Assembly (NCBI GenBank): GCA_038380435.1 | Contig: JAWZYU010000028.1 | Coordinates: 45,505,095-45,569,094, forward strand | Length of the DNA stretch: 64,000 nt | From: Ryuthela nishihirai | Lineage: Eukaryota; Arthropoda; Arachnida; Araneae; Heptathelidae | Direction of reading: 5' to 3' | In this document: positions 36,211 through 46,830 of the stretch, piece by piece | Position numbering within the stretch: position 1 is the stretch's first letter | Layout: every line of letters begins with the position of its first letter | The notes under the pieces: model-generated | Told to the model about the DNA's origin: nothing | Databases searched by the model: none | What the model saw: only the letters and a program-made list of their open reading frames with translations | Translations under genes and position numbers: made by a program

Positions 36211-36521
36211 TGAAAATGAGTCTTCTTTTTTTCAGGGAGAAAATATCGCTGGCGATGAATTGAATATCTGATTCAAACATTTAAAAAAAATATTATTGTT
36301 CGAGTTTTGATTAACTTTAGAGGAAAGTTCTTATAGTCACAGAATCTGCTGCAAAAAGTTCCTTTTTCTTAAGTTTTTAAGTATTAAACGAAAATAGCTG
36401 AACGTCAAGATTTTAGATATTGATTCACACACACGCTTAATTTCAGTTGATTACAAGCGTATTTTCAAAGTCGGGGAGCTTCGAATGTGGTTTCACTATT
36501 CACAAAACGCAAAAAAAACTC
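36211..36521. other. unique AT-rich spacer
   Basis: Nothing recognised. Confidence 0.5.
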
Positions 36522-36763
36522 CTAGGGGACACCGATGGGCTTGGAAAGGCCGCCGCACCTCTAATGCGGGAGTGTCATACCCTGTGCACGTTAAAGAACA
36601 CGCTGGATGGCCTTGATGGGAGGCTACCATCTGCCTCCCAACGACTGTTCCAGTGGGTTCCTTCCCCCAACCTTCTCTGAGCCTTCGGGGTCCTTGTGAC
36701 CTGTCCATTTAGCCCATGGTGTGCAAAAAAGTGCCGCTCAGAGATAAAACAATACAACCCAAT
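36522..36763 (+). repeat. 5'-truncated SINE-A, single module
   Basis: Starts in the core at CTAGGGGACACCGATGGGC and has a diverged end, AACAATACAACCCAATT. Its counterpart in the duplicated segment (56326-56567) has two modules. Confidence 0.85.
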
Positions 36764-36825
36764 TAAAAATACTATGACGTTGAGCATCGCCGTGAGTAGA
36801 ACTCGAACCCAAGTCTCCTATATGT

Positions 36826-37016
36826 ACAATCGCTCAAAAAAATATCCGAACACTATGGTTGGTTACAGAATTCTGAAAAAAATATCTGGCAACGATATTT
36901 TTTAGAAATGAGTGAACTTCGTGTCACGTGACACGAAGGTTGCCAGATCACTAATTTCTAAATCACTAATTCCAGATCACTCATTTATAACAAAAATCGT
37001 TCCCAGATATTCATGT
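36826..37016 (+). mobile_element. decayed palindromic MITE
   Basis: Left arm intact (CAATCGCTCAAAAAAATA), the central CGTGTCACGTGACACG palindrome present, and a right arm decayed with an internal duplication (TCACTAATT repeats). The right terminus is lost at GATATTCATG. Confidence 0.8.
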
Positions 37017-37027
37017 CATGGTATTTT

Positions 37028-37508
37028 TAATTGGGTTGGATTGTTTTACCTCTGAGTGGCATTTTTTTACACAATGGGCTAAATGGCCAGATCACAAGAA
37101 CCCCGAAGGCTCCGAGAAGGTTGGGGGAAGGGGAACCCACTGGAAAACTGTTAGAAGACAAATGGAAGGCTACTGTCTAGGCCATCCAGCGTGTTCTTTA
37201 GGCTATCCAGCGTGTTCTTTTAACATGCTATCCCGCACTTGAGGCACGACTTTATATCCCATTTGACGGACACCACCTTTTCAAATCTATCGGTTTCTGG
37301 TTAGCGATTAGGATTTTATCACTAACCACAATTTGTGGTTAATGATCAGGCTTTTACGGAGATAAATAGGAGATAACAGGGTTTTACGGAGATAACATTT
37401 CCAGGGTTTTCCGGAGATAAGTTTCAAGGCTGGCACAGGTGGGACTCGAACCTGGGAACTGCAGATTACGAACCTGACGTGCTACAGATTGAGCTCCCCC
37501 CCCCCACC
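37028..37508 (-). repeat. diverged SINE-A with internal repeats
   Basis: Full-length old antisense copy. Its core contains three or four copies of a TTTTACGGAGATAA-like unit (about 37350-37425) and an added TGGTTAGCGAT/TGGTTAATGAT stretch. Confidence 0.82.
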
Positions 37509-37509
37509 C

Positions 37510-38516
37510 CAAGTCAAGTGCGACATGGGTAAAAAAAAGGCTGCTGTGACTGACTTCGAAAAGGGGGGGGGGGGCTCATCGTTGGAACGCGATGGGCAGG
37601 AGCATCGGTAACGGAGGCGATGGAACTGAATGAAAAATCATGGGGCACAACATCTCAAGTGTATGGAGAGTGGCGACGGTATAAAAAAATGGCCGTCAAT
37701 CGTGGCGAATGTGAGAAGAAAAAAAAAGGCTCTGACAGATAGAGACAGGCTTTGTTGTCACAAACTGTACAGTCGCTAAAAAAAGTATCCGAACACTATG
37801 GTTGATTACAGAATTCAGAAAAAATATCTGGCAACGATTTTTTTTAGAAATTAGTGATCTGACAACCTTCGTATCACGTGATTACAGAATTCAGGAAAAA
37901 TATCTGGAGCGTGTACAGCAACTGTACACTCTCCAGTTTGCTGTGAACGGTAACTGCACACGCTCAATATTTCCATGAGTGAGCCCACACGATCTAGGTC
38001 TTTGTGAGCTCTCACGATCCAATGTGCTGTGAGCATTAACCGCAACTGCTCCAGTTTGCTGTGAACGGTAACTGCACACGCTCCATATTCATTGCATTAT
38101 ATATTCATACGCATTATATATATTAAAAAGTATCCAAACACTATGGTTGATTACAGAATTCAGAAAAAATATCTGGCAACGATTTTTTCAGAAATTAGTG
38201 ATCTGGCAACCTTTGTATCAAGTGACACGAAGGTTGCCAGATCACTATTTTCTAAAAAGAATCGTTGCCAGATGTTTTTTTCTGAATTCTGTAATCAACC
38301 ATAGTGTTCGAATATTTTTTTGAGCGACTGTACGGCGAAACGGAGCTGCTACACTTCAGCAGCTGAGAGACATGACCGCTATTTATACTTCAAAACCCAT
38401 TTCAACGAGAACTATGTGCAGAGAATTGAAAACTTTGCAATTTGGGAACTTTACCATGACACATACGACGAAGTATTAGGTAGGTGTTCATAATATTTTG
38501 GCCAGACAGTGTATAT
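37510..38516 (+). pseudogene. Tc1-like deletion derivative with MITE inside
   Basis: The 5' part encodes only the DNA-binding N-terminus of a Tc1-like transposase (MGKKKAAVTDFE at about 37524, then a G-run frameshift and RWAGASVTEAMELN). After the MITE, 38333-38470 continues with the second DNA-binding helix region (SKPISTRTMCRELKTLQFG). The probable right end (TGTTCATAATATTTTGGCC to CAGTG, 38485-38516) follows directly. The catalytic domain is absent, so it cannot transpose itself. Confidence 0.75.
37770..38330 (+). mobile_element. composite palindromic MITE inserted at TA
   Basis: Flanked by TA (37768-37769, 38331-38332), with termini CAGTCGCTAAAAAAAG and its inverted partner. Left half arm, central hairpin-rich module (37900-38095), then a complete self-complementary ~190-bp MITE at the right. 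Same structure as 28605-29146, reversed. Confidence 0.88.
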
Positions 38517-38696
38517 ATCTATTTCTATTTTATTATTCTACGGAGGACGTAAATTCCTCACTATCATGTGATCCTGAACTATAAACAGCTTAGGGTATAA
38601 ATGGATAATATATCTTAAACTTTATCTTGAAATTCTATCCTACACTGAATTTCAAGGTAACCTGCTAACAAATAACGGCAGTAATAACCACTATAT

Positions 38697-39080
38697 GGGG
38701 GGCGGGGGCGGCTCAGTCGGTAGCGCGCCAGGCTCGTAATCTGTAGTTCCCAGGTTCGAGTCCCAGCTGAGTCAGCGTTGAGATTTATCTCCGCAAAAAT
38801 TCCCCGCCCTGCCCACGGTCAGTAGGGGACACCGATATGCTTGGAAAGGCCACCGTCCGTCGGATGGGACGTTAAGCCGTGGCCCCGTGTGCGGGAGAGC
38901 CATACCCTGTGCACGTTAAAGAACACTCTGTATGGCCTTGACGGGAGGCTACCATCTGTCTCCCAACAGCTGTTCCAGTGGGTCCCCTCCCCCAACCTTC
39001 TCTGAGCCTTCGGGGTCCATGTGACCTGGCCATTTAGCCCATGGTGTGCAAAAAAGTGCCGCTCAGAGGTAAAACAACCC
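38697..39080 (+). repeat. SINE-A, single module (in duplicated segment)
   Basis: Complete. Exact 13-bp TSD AATAACCACTATA at 38683-38695 and 39082-39094. The same insertion with the same TSD is present at 58507, so it predates the split of the two copies. Confidence 0.93.
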
Positions 39081-39224
39081 AAATAACCACTATAAGTAAA
39101 ACCCCACTATAAATCTGCAACGTTTTTTTTTCTGTATTGTTTACAAGTGAACTTTACGATTTAATTACCTCCTAAATTAACGCGAACATTAATTCTTCCT
39201 TCTCCTATTTCCATCATTTCAGAG

Positions 39225-39850
39225 TCGACAGTTGCACCCGTGAGGAAGCATCCAGCCTCTCCTCCATGTTCCGAAAACTACTAAAAGCCTCCTTGCGACG
39301 AGTATCACTGACAGTTCCTCATCCTAAAGCTCGCGCAGCAGCCCACCGGGAGGGGCGCTAACAGTCTCTCCTCGTCAGCTTCGGAGCACTGCTGCCACCG
39401 ACGCTAGTCAAACTGTGCCCGCAACAGTCTTCAGCCGCTGGCGACGGCGGCGACCTCGATCCGACGGCGGCAGCAGCAGCTGCAGCTTCGGCATTCGAAG
39501 GAGCATCTCCACTCGAGAACAGACACTAGGCGGCAATAACTGCGGAAGACGCACGTGCTTCCAGGTCCGGAGGGCAACTTCGAGAGGAGGCTCGCGTTCT
39601 GTGTGCTCGTTCTCCGTCATCCTAGGATTCTCCTCTTTGCTCTTCGTCCTCCCCCACACGGATAAGGAGAGTGCGCGTGTGTGAGAGGGGGGGAGTGTCA
39701 TAGACGGTGATGAGAGAGGACATGGTTCGCCCATCACTTTCTGGACGAGGATGCGCCGCTCTTAATGTGTCCAGCGAGTCCCTAGACAGAACACGTGGTC
39801 TGCGCTGCGAACAGATGCACCAGCGTTCCTCTACGACGACGCGTTGTTGC
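39225..39850 (+). promoter_or_regulatory. CpG-rich block upstream of the secreted-protein exon
   Basis: About 600 bp rich in CpG, with GGCGACGGCGGCGACC and CAGCAGCAGCTGCAGC, set between AT-rich flanks. A TTTCAG precedes it at about 39220. Both strands stay open for 90-110 codons, but the peptides are low-complexity, arginine- or proline-rich and typical of CpG-rich noncoding DNA. It could be a promoter and noncoding first exon of the gene whose signal-peptide exon lies at 44107; that link is inference. Confidence 0.3.
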
Positions 39851-39892
39851 TTTCTTTAATGTGTGTTGCTATCTCTATAGGAGGGATTCATC

Positions 39893-40885
39893 ATAGATCG
39901 TCCTTGTGCTTCTTTGGTTGCTTCGTTCAATAAGAGACTTAATTTGAAGATGATGACGATGAAGAAGAGTTGATGTAGATCATCCTTGTCCTTTTTTTTG
40001 ACTCCTTCGTTTAGTCAGTGACTTGATTTGAAGATGATGAAGAAGAAGGAGAGTTAAAAAGTTGGAAAAAAATCATACTTTTGGCTGCTTCTTTCAATGA
40101 AGGACTTAGTTGGATGCTTGAGAAGAAGATCCGATTGAAGACGGAGATGATCCTTGTTCATCGGACGGCTTTGTTAAAAAAACTATTTAAAGATGATGAT
40201 AATGACTAAGGAGAACTGACCTAAATCATCCTTGTGCGTTTTGGACTGCTTCATTCTTAAACTGAAGATGATGAAAAAGAAGGGGATTTAAAAGGAAACA
40301 AATCATCCTTGTTCTTTTTTTGACTATTTCTTTAAATAAAGGACTTAATTTGCATATGATGAGCTGGAGTCTAAGAAGAAGAGCTGACTGAGGATGCAGA
40401 TCATCCTTGTGTGTTTGACGTTTCAGGAAAGGACATAAATTGGAGAAGATGAGTTCGATACTGATAATGAGATCAATAAGAACGTAATCATCATTGAACG
40501 TTTTACTGCATCGTCCAACAAGGGGCCTGATTTGAAGATGATCAGGTGGACGATAAAGAAGAAGAGCTGAGTAAGGATGTAGATCCTCCTTGTGAGTTTA
40601 GATGCTTCATTTAATAAGAGATTTAATTGGAAGGCAATGAGTTGGATGATGATGATGGGCATAGGTCATCCCTGTGAATTTTATTGCCTCGTTTAATAAG
40701 ATATTTAATTTGAAGATGATGAGTTCTGTGATGTTGGAGATCTAAATAAGGTCGTAGATCATCATTTAGCTGATTCGCTTAATAAACGACTTATTTTGGA
40801 GCTGATGATCATTCATTGGAAGATGATAAATATGAGCTTAGGATGTAAGATGATTTTTGTGTGTCTACTACTTCATTAAAGCTGA
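39893..40885 (+). repeat. degenerate ~87-bp tandem repeat, ~12 units
   Basis: Recurring ATCATCCTTGTG, then a T-rich run and GCTTCGTTC-like, then TTAATTTGAAGATGATGA. Anchors fall near 39894, 39978, 40070, 40148, 40225, 40305, 40400, 40488, 40583, 40663, 40756 and 40850. Units are strongly diverged, so the array is old. Confidence 0.75.
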
Positions 40886-43800
40886 TTGGGCTTAAATCTC
40901 ACTCCCCCACCTTTTTCCTTTTTTTTTTTCGAAATAAGAAATTAATTCATTCAATAATTAAATTAAATTATAGTTGTTTATGAAAAGAATTTCTTTTTCA
41001 ATTCCTAAGTCTCTTGATTCAGAGATGTGATGATATGAATTTGTCATTAATTTGAGCATCAAGAATTTTAAGAAGTGGCTATTAATAAGAAATAACAATA
41101 ATAAAAAAAAAAAGTCAACTAAATTTTATTCGTTCCATATTTTGAAGATTATTCAGCGAATTGCTTGAAAATATCTTTGGAAATAAGTCTATATAACGAA
41201 GGAAAAGGCTTAGAAAAAAAACATCATATTTTTATACTCTACTAGTGTTTATCTGTGATTGTTAGAGTTTAAGTCAATTATTTCTTAGTATTGTTGAAAC
41301 AGAAGAAGAAAACTTTTCCTAATTGCCTAAGAATGTGACATTTCGTTTAAAGAAGTTTTATTTCCTATGGTGACAAATTGCGTTGATAAAGAAGGCTATA
41401 AATGAAGGAAATTAAAGAAAAATTTCTTAAGAGGTAGGATCTTTTGCTTAATAAAACAGCATCAAAATAGTTTAGTGTGCAAAATATTCAGATTAAAATT
41501 AATGTTCTCTGAGTTCATTATAAACATTATAAAAAAAACTTACAGTGAATTTTTGAAATTGGACTATAACACTGCTATTAAATCTAATCTGTTAAAATAG
41601 GTTTCAAATTGTGTCGAAGTATTAGTAAATTCGTGCCAAGCAGATAAATGTCTTTTTCTAAAAAAAAAAATGATTTTCAAGAAGGATTTTAGAAACAACA
41701 GATAAGCTCCTCAGAAAACTAATTAATTTTAAAAAAAAGAAAGCACTTTTTTAGGTTACTGTGAAGAAATGTCAGTGGTAATTTGTTGCAACTTTAAAAC
41801 ACATTGGTTATTACACTGATTCTTGCACGACTTTGTCAAGTTGCGGTTTATTAAATTTGCATTGTTAGGTAACGGGAAGAACTACAATAAATTTCCATTT
41901 CGCGTAACAATAGCTGGTTGCTTGTGAATTAATTCATTGTCGGTTCTCTGTTATGAAATGCGTTCTGTTGTTACCAGCGAAACATAACGCGATAATAAAA
42001 ATCTTTAAGACGAGTTTTCATAAATGGTTGATGGAAATAAATACTTACTTGATATCTGCAGAAACAAATGCTGGTGATTTTATGCGTCTCTATTTCCATG
42101 TGGCATTATTTGAATCGGATTGCGGCTCGCTAGGGATTTAATCTATTTAAAATGCATCAAATTTCTTTGCATTGATCGTTTCTCGCGATGCGGTAATATG
42201 AAGGCGGTGGAAAAATATTAAAAAAAGAAAAGGAAATACTCGAAGAAACCAAAACTAAATAATTGGAAAAGCCGCTGGAAGAAAATTGAATTGAAAAAAA
42301 AAAAAATCTATCTGTTGTTGATATTATGTTCAGTTTTTGAAACTAGTAATGATACATTTTAGTTTTTCTTTCAATATCGTTTATCTTTTTTAAAGTTACT
42401 TTAACAGCAAATTTCCTGGAATAATTTTCTGGTTGCACCATTTTGTGATTTGATCGAAATTAAATTTTTGTGGGAAAAGTGAATGTGAATTCGCTCGATA
42501 CGACGGGTATGAAAATCTTGAAGAAAAACAGATATTAATGTTACAATTCTTTTAGGATTTGGAAAAAAAAAAAAGGAAAAATAAAAGAATTCCGTCTAGT
42601 GGTATCCGGTGTGGAATTTGTATATCAAAAGAATTTTGCGTACTGAAACAAAAAGGAATTGAGAATGGCAAGAATATAACATATTATTTATACATTTCGC
42701 GTCGCAGTCTATTCTTGGATGATACAGGGTACTTAAGAGAAAGAATATAAGAGAATAACTGACTCCGTAAAATTAATTTCTTGTTGAAAAAACTACGTCA
42801 TTAAATATATATATATCCCTAAGAGACGTCTTTGTCCGAATGAAATTGTCGATTGTGAAATATACTGAGATTTGATTTATTATATAGTGAGAAAATTATC
42901 ATACTGTTGATATAGATGATCCAATTATTCGATTTGCGTACAAATGAAGAGACAGAATTTGCTACATGTGTAAAAAACGATAGTTGAATTTGAGAGGGTA
43001 AAAAAATTTGAGAGTTTTTTTTACTGAAGAATATTGTGATTTGTTAACAGAACTAAACAATGGAGGATAAAAATAGAATTCATTATTTTAGTTTTTTACA
43101 GAGAGACACCGTTATAATATTCGTTGTTGATAAAAAAATGAATCGAGTTTTTAAGTGAAAAATAAACAGATATTCACTTGATTTTCTGTCTACTGAAATA
43201 TTTTATGACTTTTCAGAATGATTTGAGTCACTATAATTATGATAACTCTGCTTTTGACGGTGAAATTAATTTTTTTAAGTAAATGCCATCTTATGTTTCA
43301 CATAAGCGATTTTGCTTAAAATTTTTCTTGAAGTTGTGGATTAAAGAAAAGCATTTGTGCTTTTGAAACTCCAAGTATGCGAAATGAAGTGATGTCTAAA
43401 ATGAATTGTGCCGAAAATGTGACGTTATTAATTGTGCAGAGATTTTGGTAGGAAAATACATTGAAACATTAACGGCCAAAAATACGAAGTGGTGTTAATT
43501 CATCGGTATATATTCAAAAGAAAAATCTAGAGAAATTGTTTGAATGAATACTGTTGTTTAATCTAATTGAACCTGTCTAACAATTCCTAGGGAAACATTT
43601 GCTGTGACTACTGATTAATAGTGATTGTTGTGGCAAGTTGGCAAACGCAAAATTGCCAAGATGCAACCTCGAACAACAATGACAAATATTTTGAAGTGAT
43701 TTGAACATTCAGTTCCAAAACGTTCATTATTCAACAGAAGAGAAACTTCATTATTTTTACGTAACAAAACTTACAGAATTTAAGTGTCAAGAGATTCTTA

Positions 43801-44079
43801 TTAAAGAACAGATTTTTCATGTTACTGAGTTGAATATTCTACGTTTTTTGCTTCGGCGTTCGCATTCCAAGAGCGCTGAGACTCGGCATTTCCACAACCT
43901 CTAGTAATCCCTTCGATAAGAAAAGATATTTTCAATACTTACATCGATGCAAAATGAGTTCTTAGGGAAAAAAAGAGAAGAATGGATTTTTAATTAGGAA
44001 TGAAATTAGTCACATTTTTGTGGCGTCTCGAACAGTTGAGAAGAATGGTGTTTTCTTGTTTTTTGAAGTGAAGGGATTA
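40886..44079. other. unique AT-rich DNA upstream of the exon
   Basis: About 3.2 kb of AT-rich, homopolymer-rich unique DNA. The 60-70 codon frames here (41953, 42559, 43701) carry no domain and are most likely chance. It may include 5' UTR or intron. Confidence 0.5.
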
Positions 44080-44106
44080 ATGTTCTCGACACGACAACAA
44101 TCGACC

Positions 44107-44224
44107 ATGATGTGCAAAGTGCTCCTCGTTTTCCTACTCACTTTGGGGACTGTGAGAGGCAAGCATCTTCTTCGTGACAATGGAGAGCTCGAAAAAAATG
44201 AAGATACCGATTTGGATGCACAAG
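44107..44224 (+). CDS. first coding exon of a secreted or membrane protein
   Basis: The ATG at 44107 (ACC before it, A at -3) starts MMCKVLLVFLLTLGTVRG, a clear signal peptide: a short basic n-region, a hydrophobic core and a likely cleavage after Gly18. It is followed by an acidic segment beginning KHLLRDNGELEKNEDTD. The exon ends at CAAG|GTGAGT with the donor at 44225, leaving a phase-1 intron. An in-frame ATG at 44080 is possible but has a weak context and would bury the signal peptide. The next exon is not in this window; the intron holds SINE-A, SINE-B, MITEs and two minisatellites. I do not recognise the protein. An identical start is seen at 63934. Confidence 0.7.
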
Positions 44225-44408
44225 GTGAGTCGAAATTTACATTGCTTTGTTCAGTAATTTATTTCAGTTGCGGAACGATAAACTTACAACGGTGGTGGCG
44301 GTGATGGCAGATATCTGGCATGTTTCAATCTTAAGAGGGGGGTGGGGGGTGATTGAGTCTGTGATTTTTGCGTTTTTTTTTTTGAAAACATGTAGTTTAA
44401 GCCTTCAA

Positions 44409-44972
44409 AGGGGGGGGGGGGGTAGCTCAGTCGGTATCGCGCCAGGCTTGTAATCTGTAGTTCCCAGGTTCGAGTCCCAGCTGGGTCAGCGTTGAGATTT
44501 ATCTCCGCAAAATTCCCCGCCCTGCCCACGGTCAGTAGGGGACACCGATGGGCTTGGAAAGGCCGCCGTACGTCGGATGGGACGTTAAGCCGTGGCCCCG
44601 TGTGCGGGAGAGCCATACCCTGTGCACGTTAAAGAACACGCTGGATGGCCTTGACGGGAGGCTACCATTTGTCTCCCAACAGCTGTTCCAGTGGGTCCCC
44701 TCCCCCAACCTTCTCTGAGCCTTCGGGGTTCATGTGACCTGGCCATTTAGCCCATGGTGTGCAAAAAAGTGCCGCTCAGAGGTAAAACAACCAATCAACG
44801 TTAAAGAACACGCTAGATGGCCTTGACGGGAGGCTACCATCTGTCTCCCAACAACTGTTCCAGTGGGTCCCCTCCCCCAACCTTCTCTGAGTCTTCGGGG
44901 TCCGTGTGACCTGGCCATTTAGCCCATGGTGTGCAGAAAAGTGCCGCTCAGAGGTTAAACAACCCAACCCAG
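44409..44972 (+). repeat. SINE-A with 2 modules
   Basis: Head follows a G run. The module junction has AACCAATCAAC|GTTAAAG. TSD CCTTCAAAGGGGG occurs before the head (about 44402) and after the tail (about 44975). Confidence 0.92.
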
Positions 44973-45228
44973 CCCTTCAAAGGGGGGGGGATGTTATTTG
45001 ATTATCTGAACCCCTTTTGGGTACGTTAATTTTTTTTTTGCTTCTCCCTCTAGCACGCCACTGATTTGTTCAATTTTGCGTCTTGTTCTTAATAGTGTTA
45101 TAGCATTGTAACGCACTGTTCTATAAGGCACTGTTCTAATTAACTTTCAATTACACTAATCAATAAAGTTTTGTTTCCGAAAAAGCAAAAATGGATGATT
45201 CTTTTTTTTTAAAGCTGATTCTGAATTA
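44973..45228. other. unique spacer, likely intronic
   Basis: Nothing recognised. Confidence 0.5.
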
Positions 45229-45434
45229 CGTCCGTGGCCGAGTGGTTAACGCGGTTGGCTAATGATTTAAGGGACCTCTGTTTGAACCCGGGTAAGGCAT
45301 GGATGTTCGTTTTGTTTTTCTGCTAAGGTCCTGCCATCCTCTCAGACCTTCTACTATAGCATATAAAATGACAGTCTCCTGTCAGACCTCAGTGGCAAGC
45401 AGCTGCTTGAGGGGGTATTTATTTATTTTATTTA
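45229..45434 (+). repeat. SINE-B (tRNA-Ser/Leu-type head)
   Basis: Head GTGGCCGAGTGGTTAACGCG (A-box region) and GTTTGAACCCGGG (B box), then a body with CCTGCCATCCTCTCAGACC and GACAGTCTCCTGTCAGACC. The 3' tail is of TATTTATTTAT type. About 205 bp. Confidence 0.85.
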
Positions 45435-45665
45435 TGGTTGATTACAGAATTCAGAAAAAACATCTGGAGCGTGTACAGCAACTGTACACGCTTCAGTTAC
45501 CGTTCACAGCAAACTGGAGCGTGTGCAGTTACTGCACACGCTCCAGTTTGCTGTGAACGGTAACTGCACACGCTCAATATTTCCGTGAGTGAGCCCACAC
45601 GATCCAGGTTTAGAAATTAGCGATCTGGCAACTTTCGTGTCAAAAAAAATTATCCGAACACTATG
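45435..45665 (+). mobile_element. rearranged fragment of the composite MITE
   Basis: Internal hairpins of the composite MITE (GCGTGTACAGCAACTGTACACGC; GCAGTTACTGCACACGC) plus pieces of both arms. Both true termini are missing. It is sandwiched between two SINE-B copies. Confidence 0.78.
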
Positions 45666-45863
45666 GCAGAGTGGTTAGTGCGCTTGGCTACTGATCTAAG
45701 GGACCTGGGTTCGAGCCCCGGGTAAGGCATGGATGTATGTGTCGTTTTTCTGCTGAGGTCCTGCCATCCTCTCAGACTTTCTACTATAGCATATAAAATG
45801 ACAGTCTCCTGTCAGATCTCAGTGGCAAGCAGCTGCTTGAGGGGGTATTTATTTATTTTTTAT
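45666..45863 (+). repeat. SINE-B, full length
   Basis: GCAGAGTGGTTAGTGCG (A-box region), GGTTCGAGCCCCGGG (B box), and the same body and TATTTATTTAT tail as the copy at 45229. Confidence 0.87.
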
Positions 45864-45937
45864 TATTATAATGCTTGTGATTTCTTTTCCATTTGATCCT
45901 ATATAGTTCCCAGTCACTCTACGCTACGATCTAACTA

Positions 45938-46086
45938 CAGTAGCTCAAAAAATATCCGAACACTATGGTTGATTACATAATTCAGAAAAAATATCTGCAA
46001 ATGTTTTTTTTTAGAAATTAGTGATCTGGCAGCCTTTGTGTACTGTATACGAAGGTTGCCAGATCACTAATTTTTTTGAGCGACTG
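45938..46086 (+). mobile_element. short palindromic MITE
   Basis: TA-flanked (45936-45937, 46087-46088). Left arm complete, centre TGTACTGTATACGAAGG; the right arm has lost its middle (goes from TCACTAATT straight to TTTTTTGAGCGACTG). Confidence 0.85.
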
Positions 46087-46153
46087 TACATATAAAACAC
46101 AAAATTAAGTTCGTTAATACTTATTATTAATTTATATTATAATTAATAAGTTT

Positions 46154-46168
46154 TTGGAGCGACTGTAC
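46154..46168 (+). mobile_element. solitary MITE terminus
   Basis: Isolated GGAGCGACTGTAC, the outer tip of the right terminal repeat, with no arm attached. Confidence 0.5.
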
Positions 46169-46407
46169 TAATTCAAATAGGCTTATTTTACAATACTAAA
46201 GTATGACAGGAAAATGTCCTGTAGACAATAAACATTTGAAATAATTAATTTCGCATGACTTTCTCTCCTTTCTGATTGCGAAAAATCCTACTCGTCATTA
46301 TTGTAGACGTAAACCAACGAATCTGAAAACGAAATTTGAAAGAAGCATGTTTATGGACTGAATATAAATTAGAAAAGGCATTATGGGATACTATATGAAA
46401 CAGTGTA

Positions 46408-46621
46408 CAATCGCTCAAAAAAGTATTCGAACGCTATGGTTGATTACAGAATTCAGAAAAAATATTTGGCGACGATTTTTTAGAAATTAGTGATCTGGCA
46501 AACTTCGTGTCACGTGACACGAAGGTTGCCAGATCACTAATTTCTAACACGAATCGTTGCCAGATATTTTTTCTGAATTCTATAATCAACCATAGCGTTC
46601 GGATATTTTTTTGAGCGACTG
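46408..46621 (+). mobile_element. complete palindromic Tc1-type MITE
   Basis: 214 bp between TA dinucleotides (46406-46407, 46622-46623). The two halves are inverted copies meeting at CGTGTCACGTGACACG, so the whole element can fold into one long hairpin. Outer ends CAATCGCTCAAAAAAG and TTTTTTTGAGCGACTG. No coding frame. Confidence 0.93.
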
Positions 46622-46695
46622 TACTCACGAATATTTAGCGTATATATGAGTCTACAAAATTAAACCGGCTGTTAAAAATGAGTTGCAGTTACAAA

Positions 46696-46830
46696 TGTTC
46701 CCCAACCTTCTCTGAGCCCTTGGGGTCCTTGTGACCTGACTATTTAGCCCCTTGAGTGCGGAAAAAGTGCCTCAGAGTGATAAAACAACCCTACACCAAC
46801 AGAATCTTGTGCCCACTAAAGAATTGCTTA
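46696..46830 (+). repeat. old SINE-A that grades into the 49-bp array
   Basis: A diverged module 3' part (CCCCAACCTTCTCTGAGCCC to AACAACCCTACACC), followed by a second module start (TTGTGCCCACTAAAGAATTG), which runs into the first array unit at TTGACGGTAGGCG. Confidence 0.8.

Larger units (their letters stand above)
36590..44173 (+). repeat. large duplicated segment, copy 1
   Basis: Collinear with 56326-64000 at an offset of about 19.80-19.83 kb, with low divergence (roughly one difference per 100 bases or fewer where compared by eye) and small indels. It contains the same MITEs, SINE-A with the same TSD, Tc1 derivative, CpG-rich block, degenerate repeats and signal-peptide exon. The left edge lies in SINE-A sequence and cannot be fixed exactly. 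Confidence 0.93.

Noticed and set aside
39408..39737. Overlapping open frames of 89 and 109 codons on opposite strands, present in both copies
   Set aside because: CpG-rich DNA is poor in stop codons. Both peptides are low-complexity, and conservation is explained by the recent duplication.
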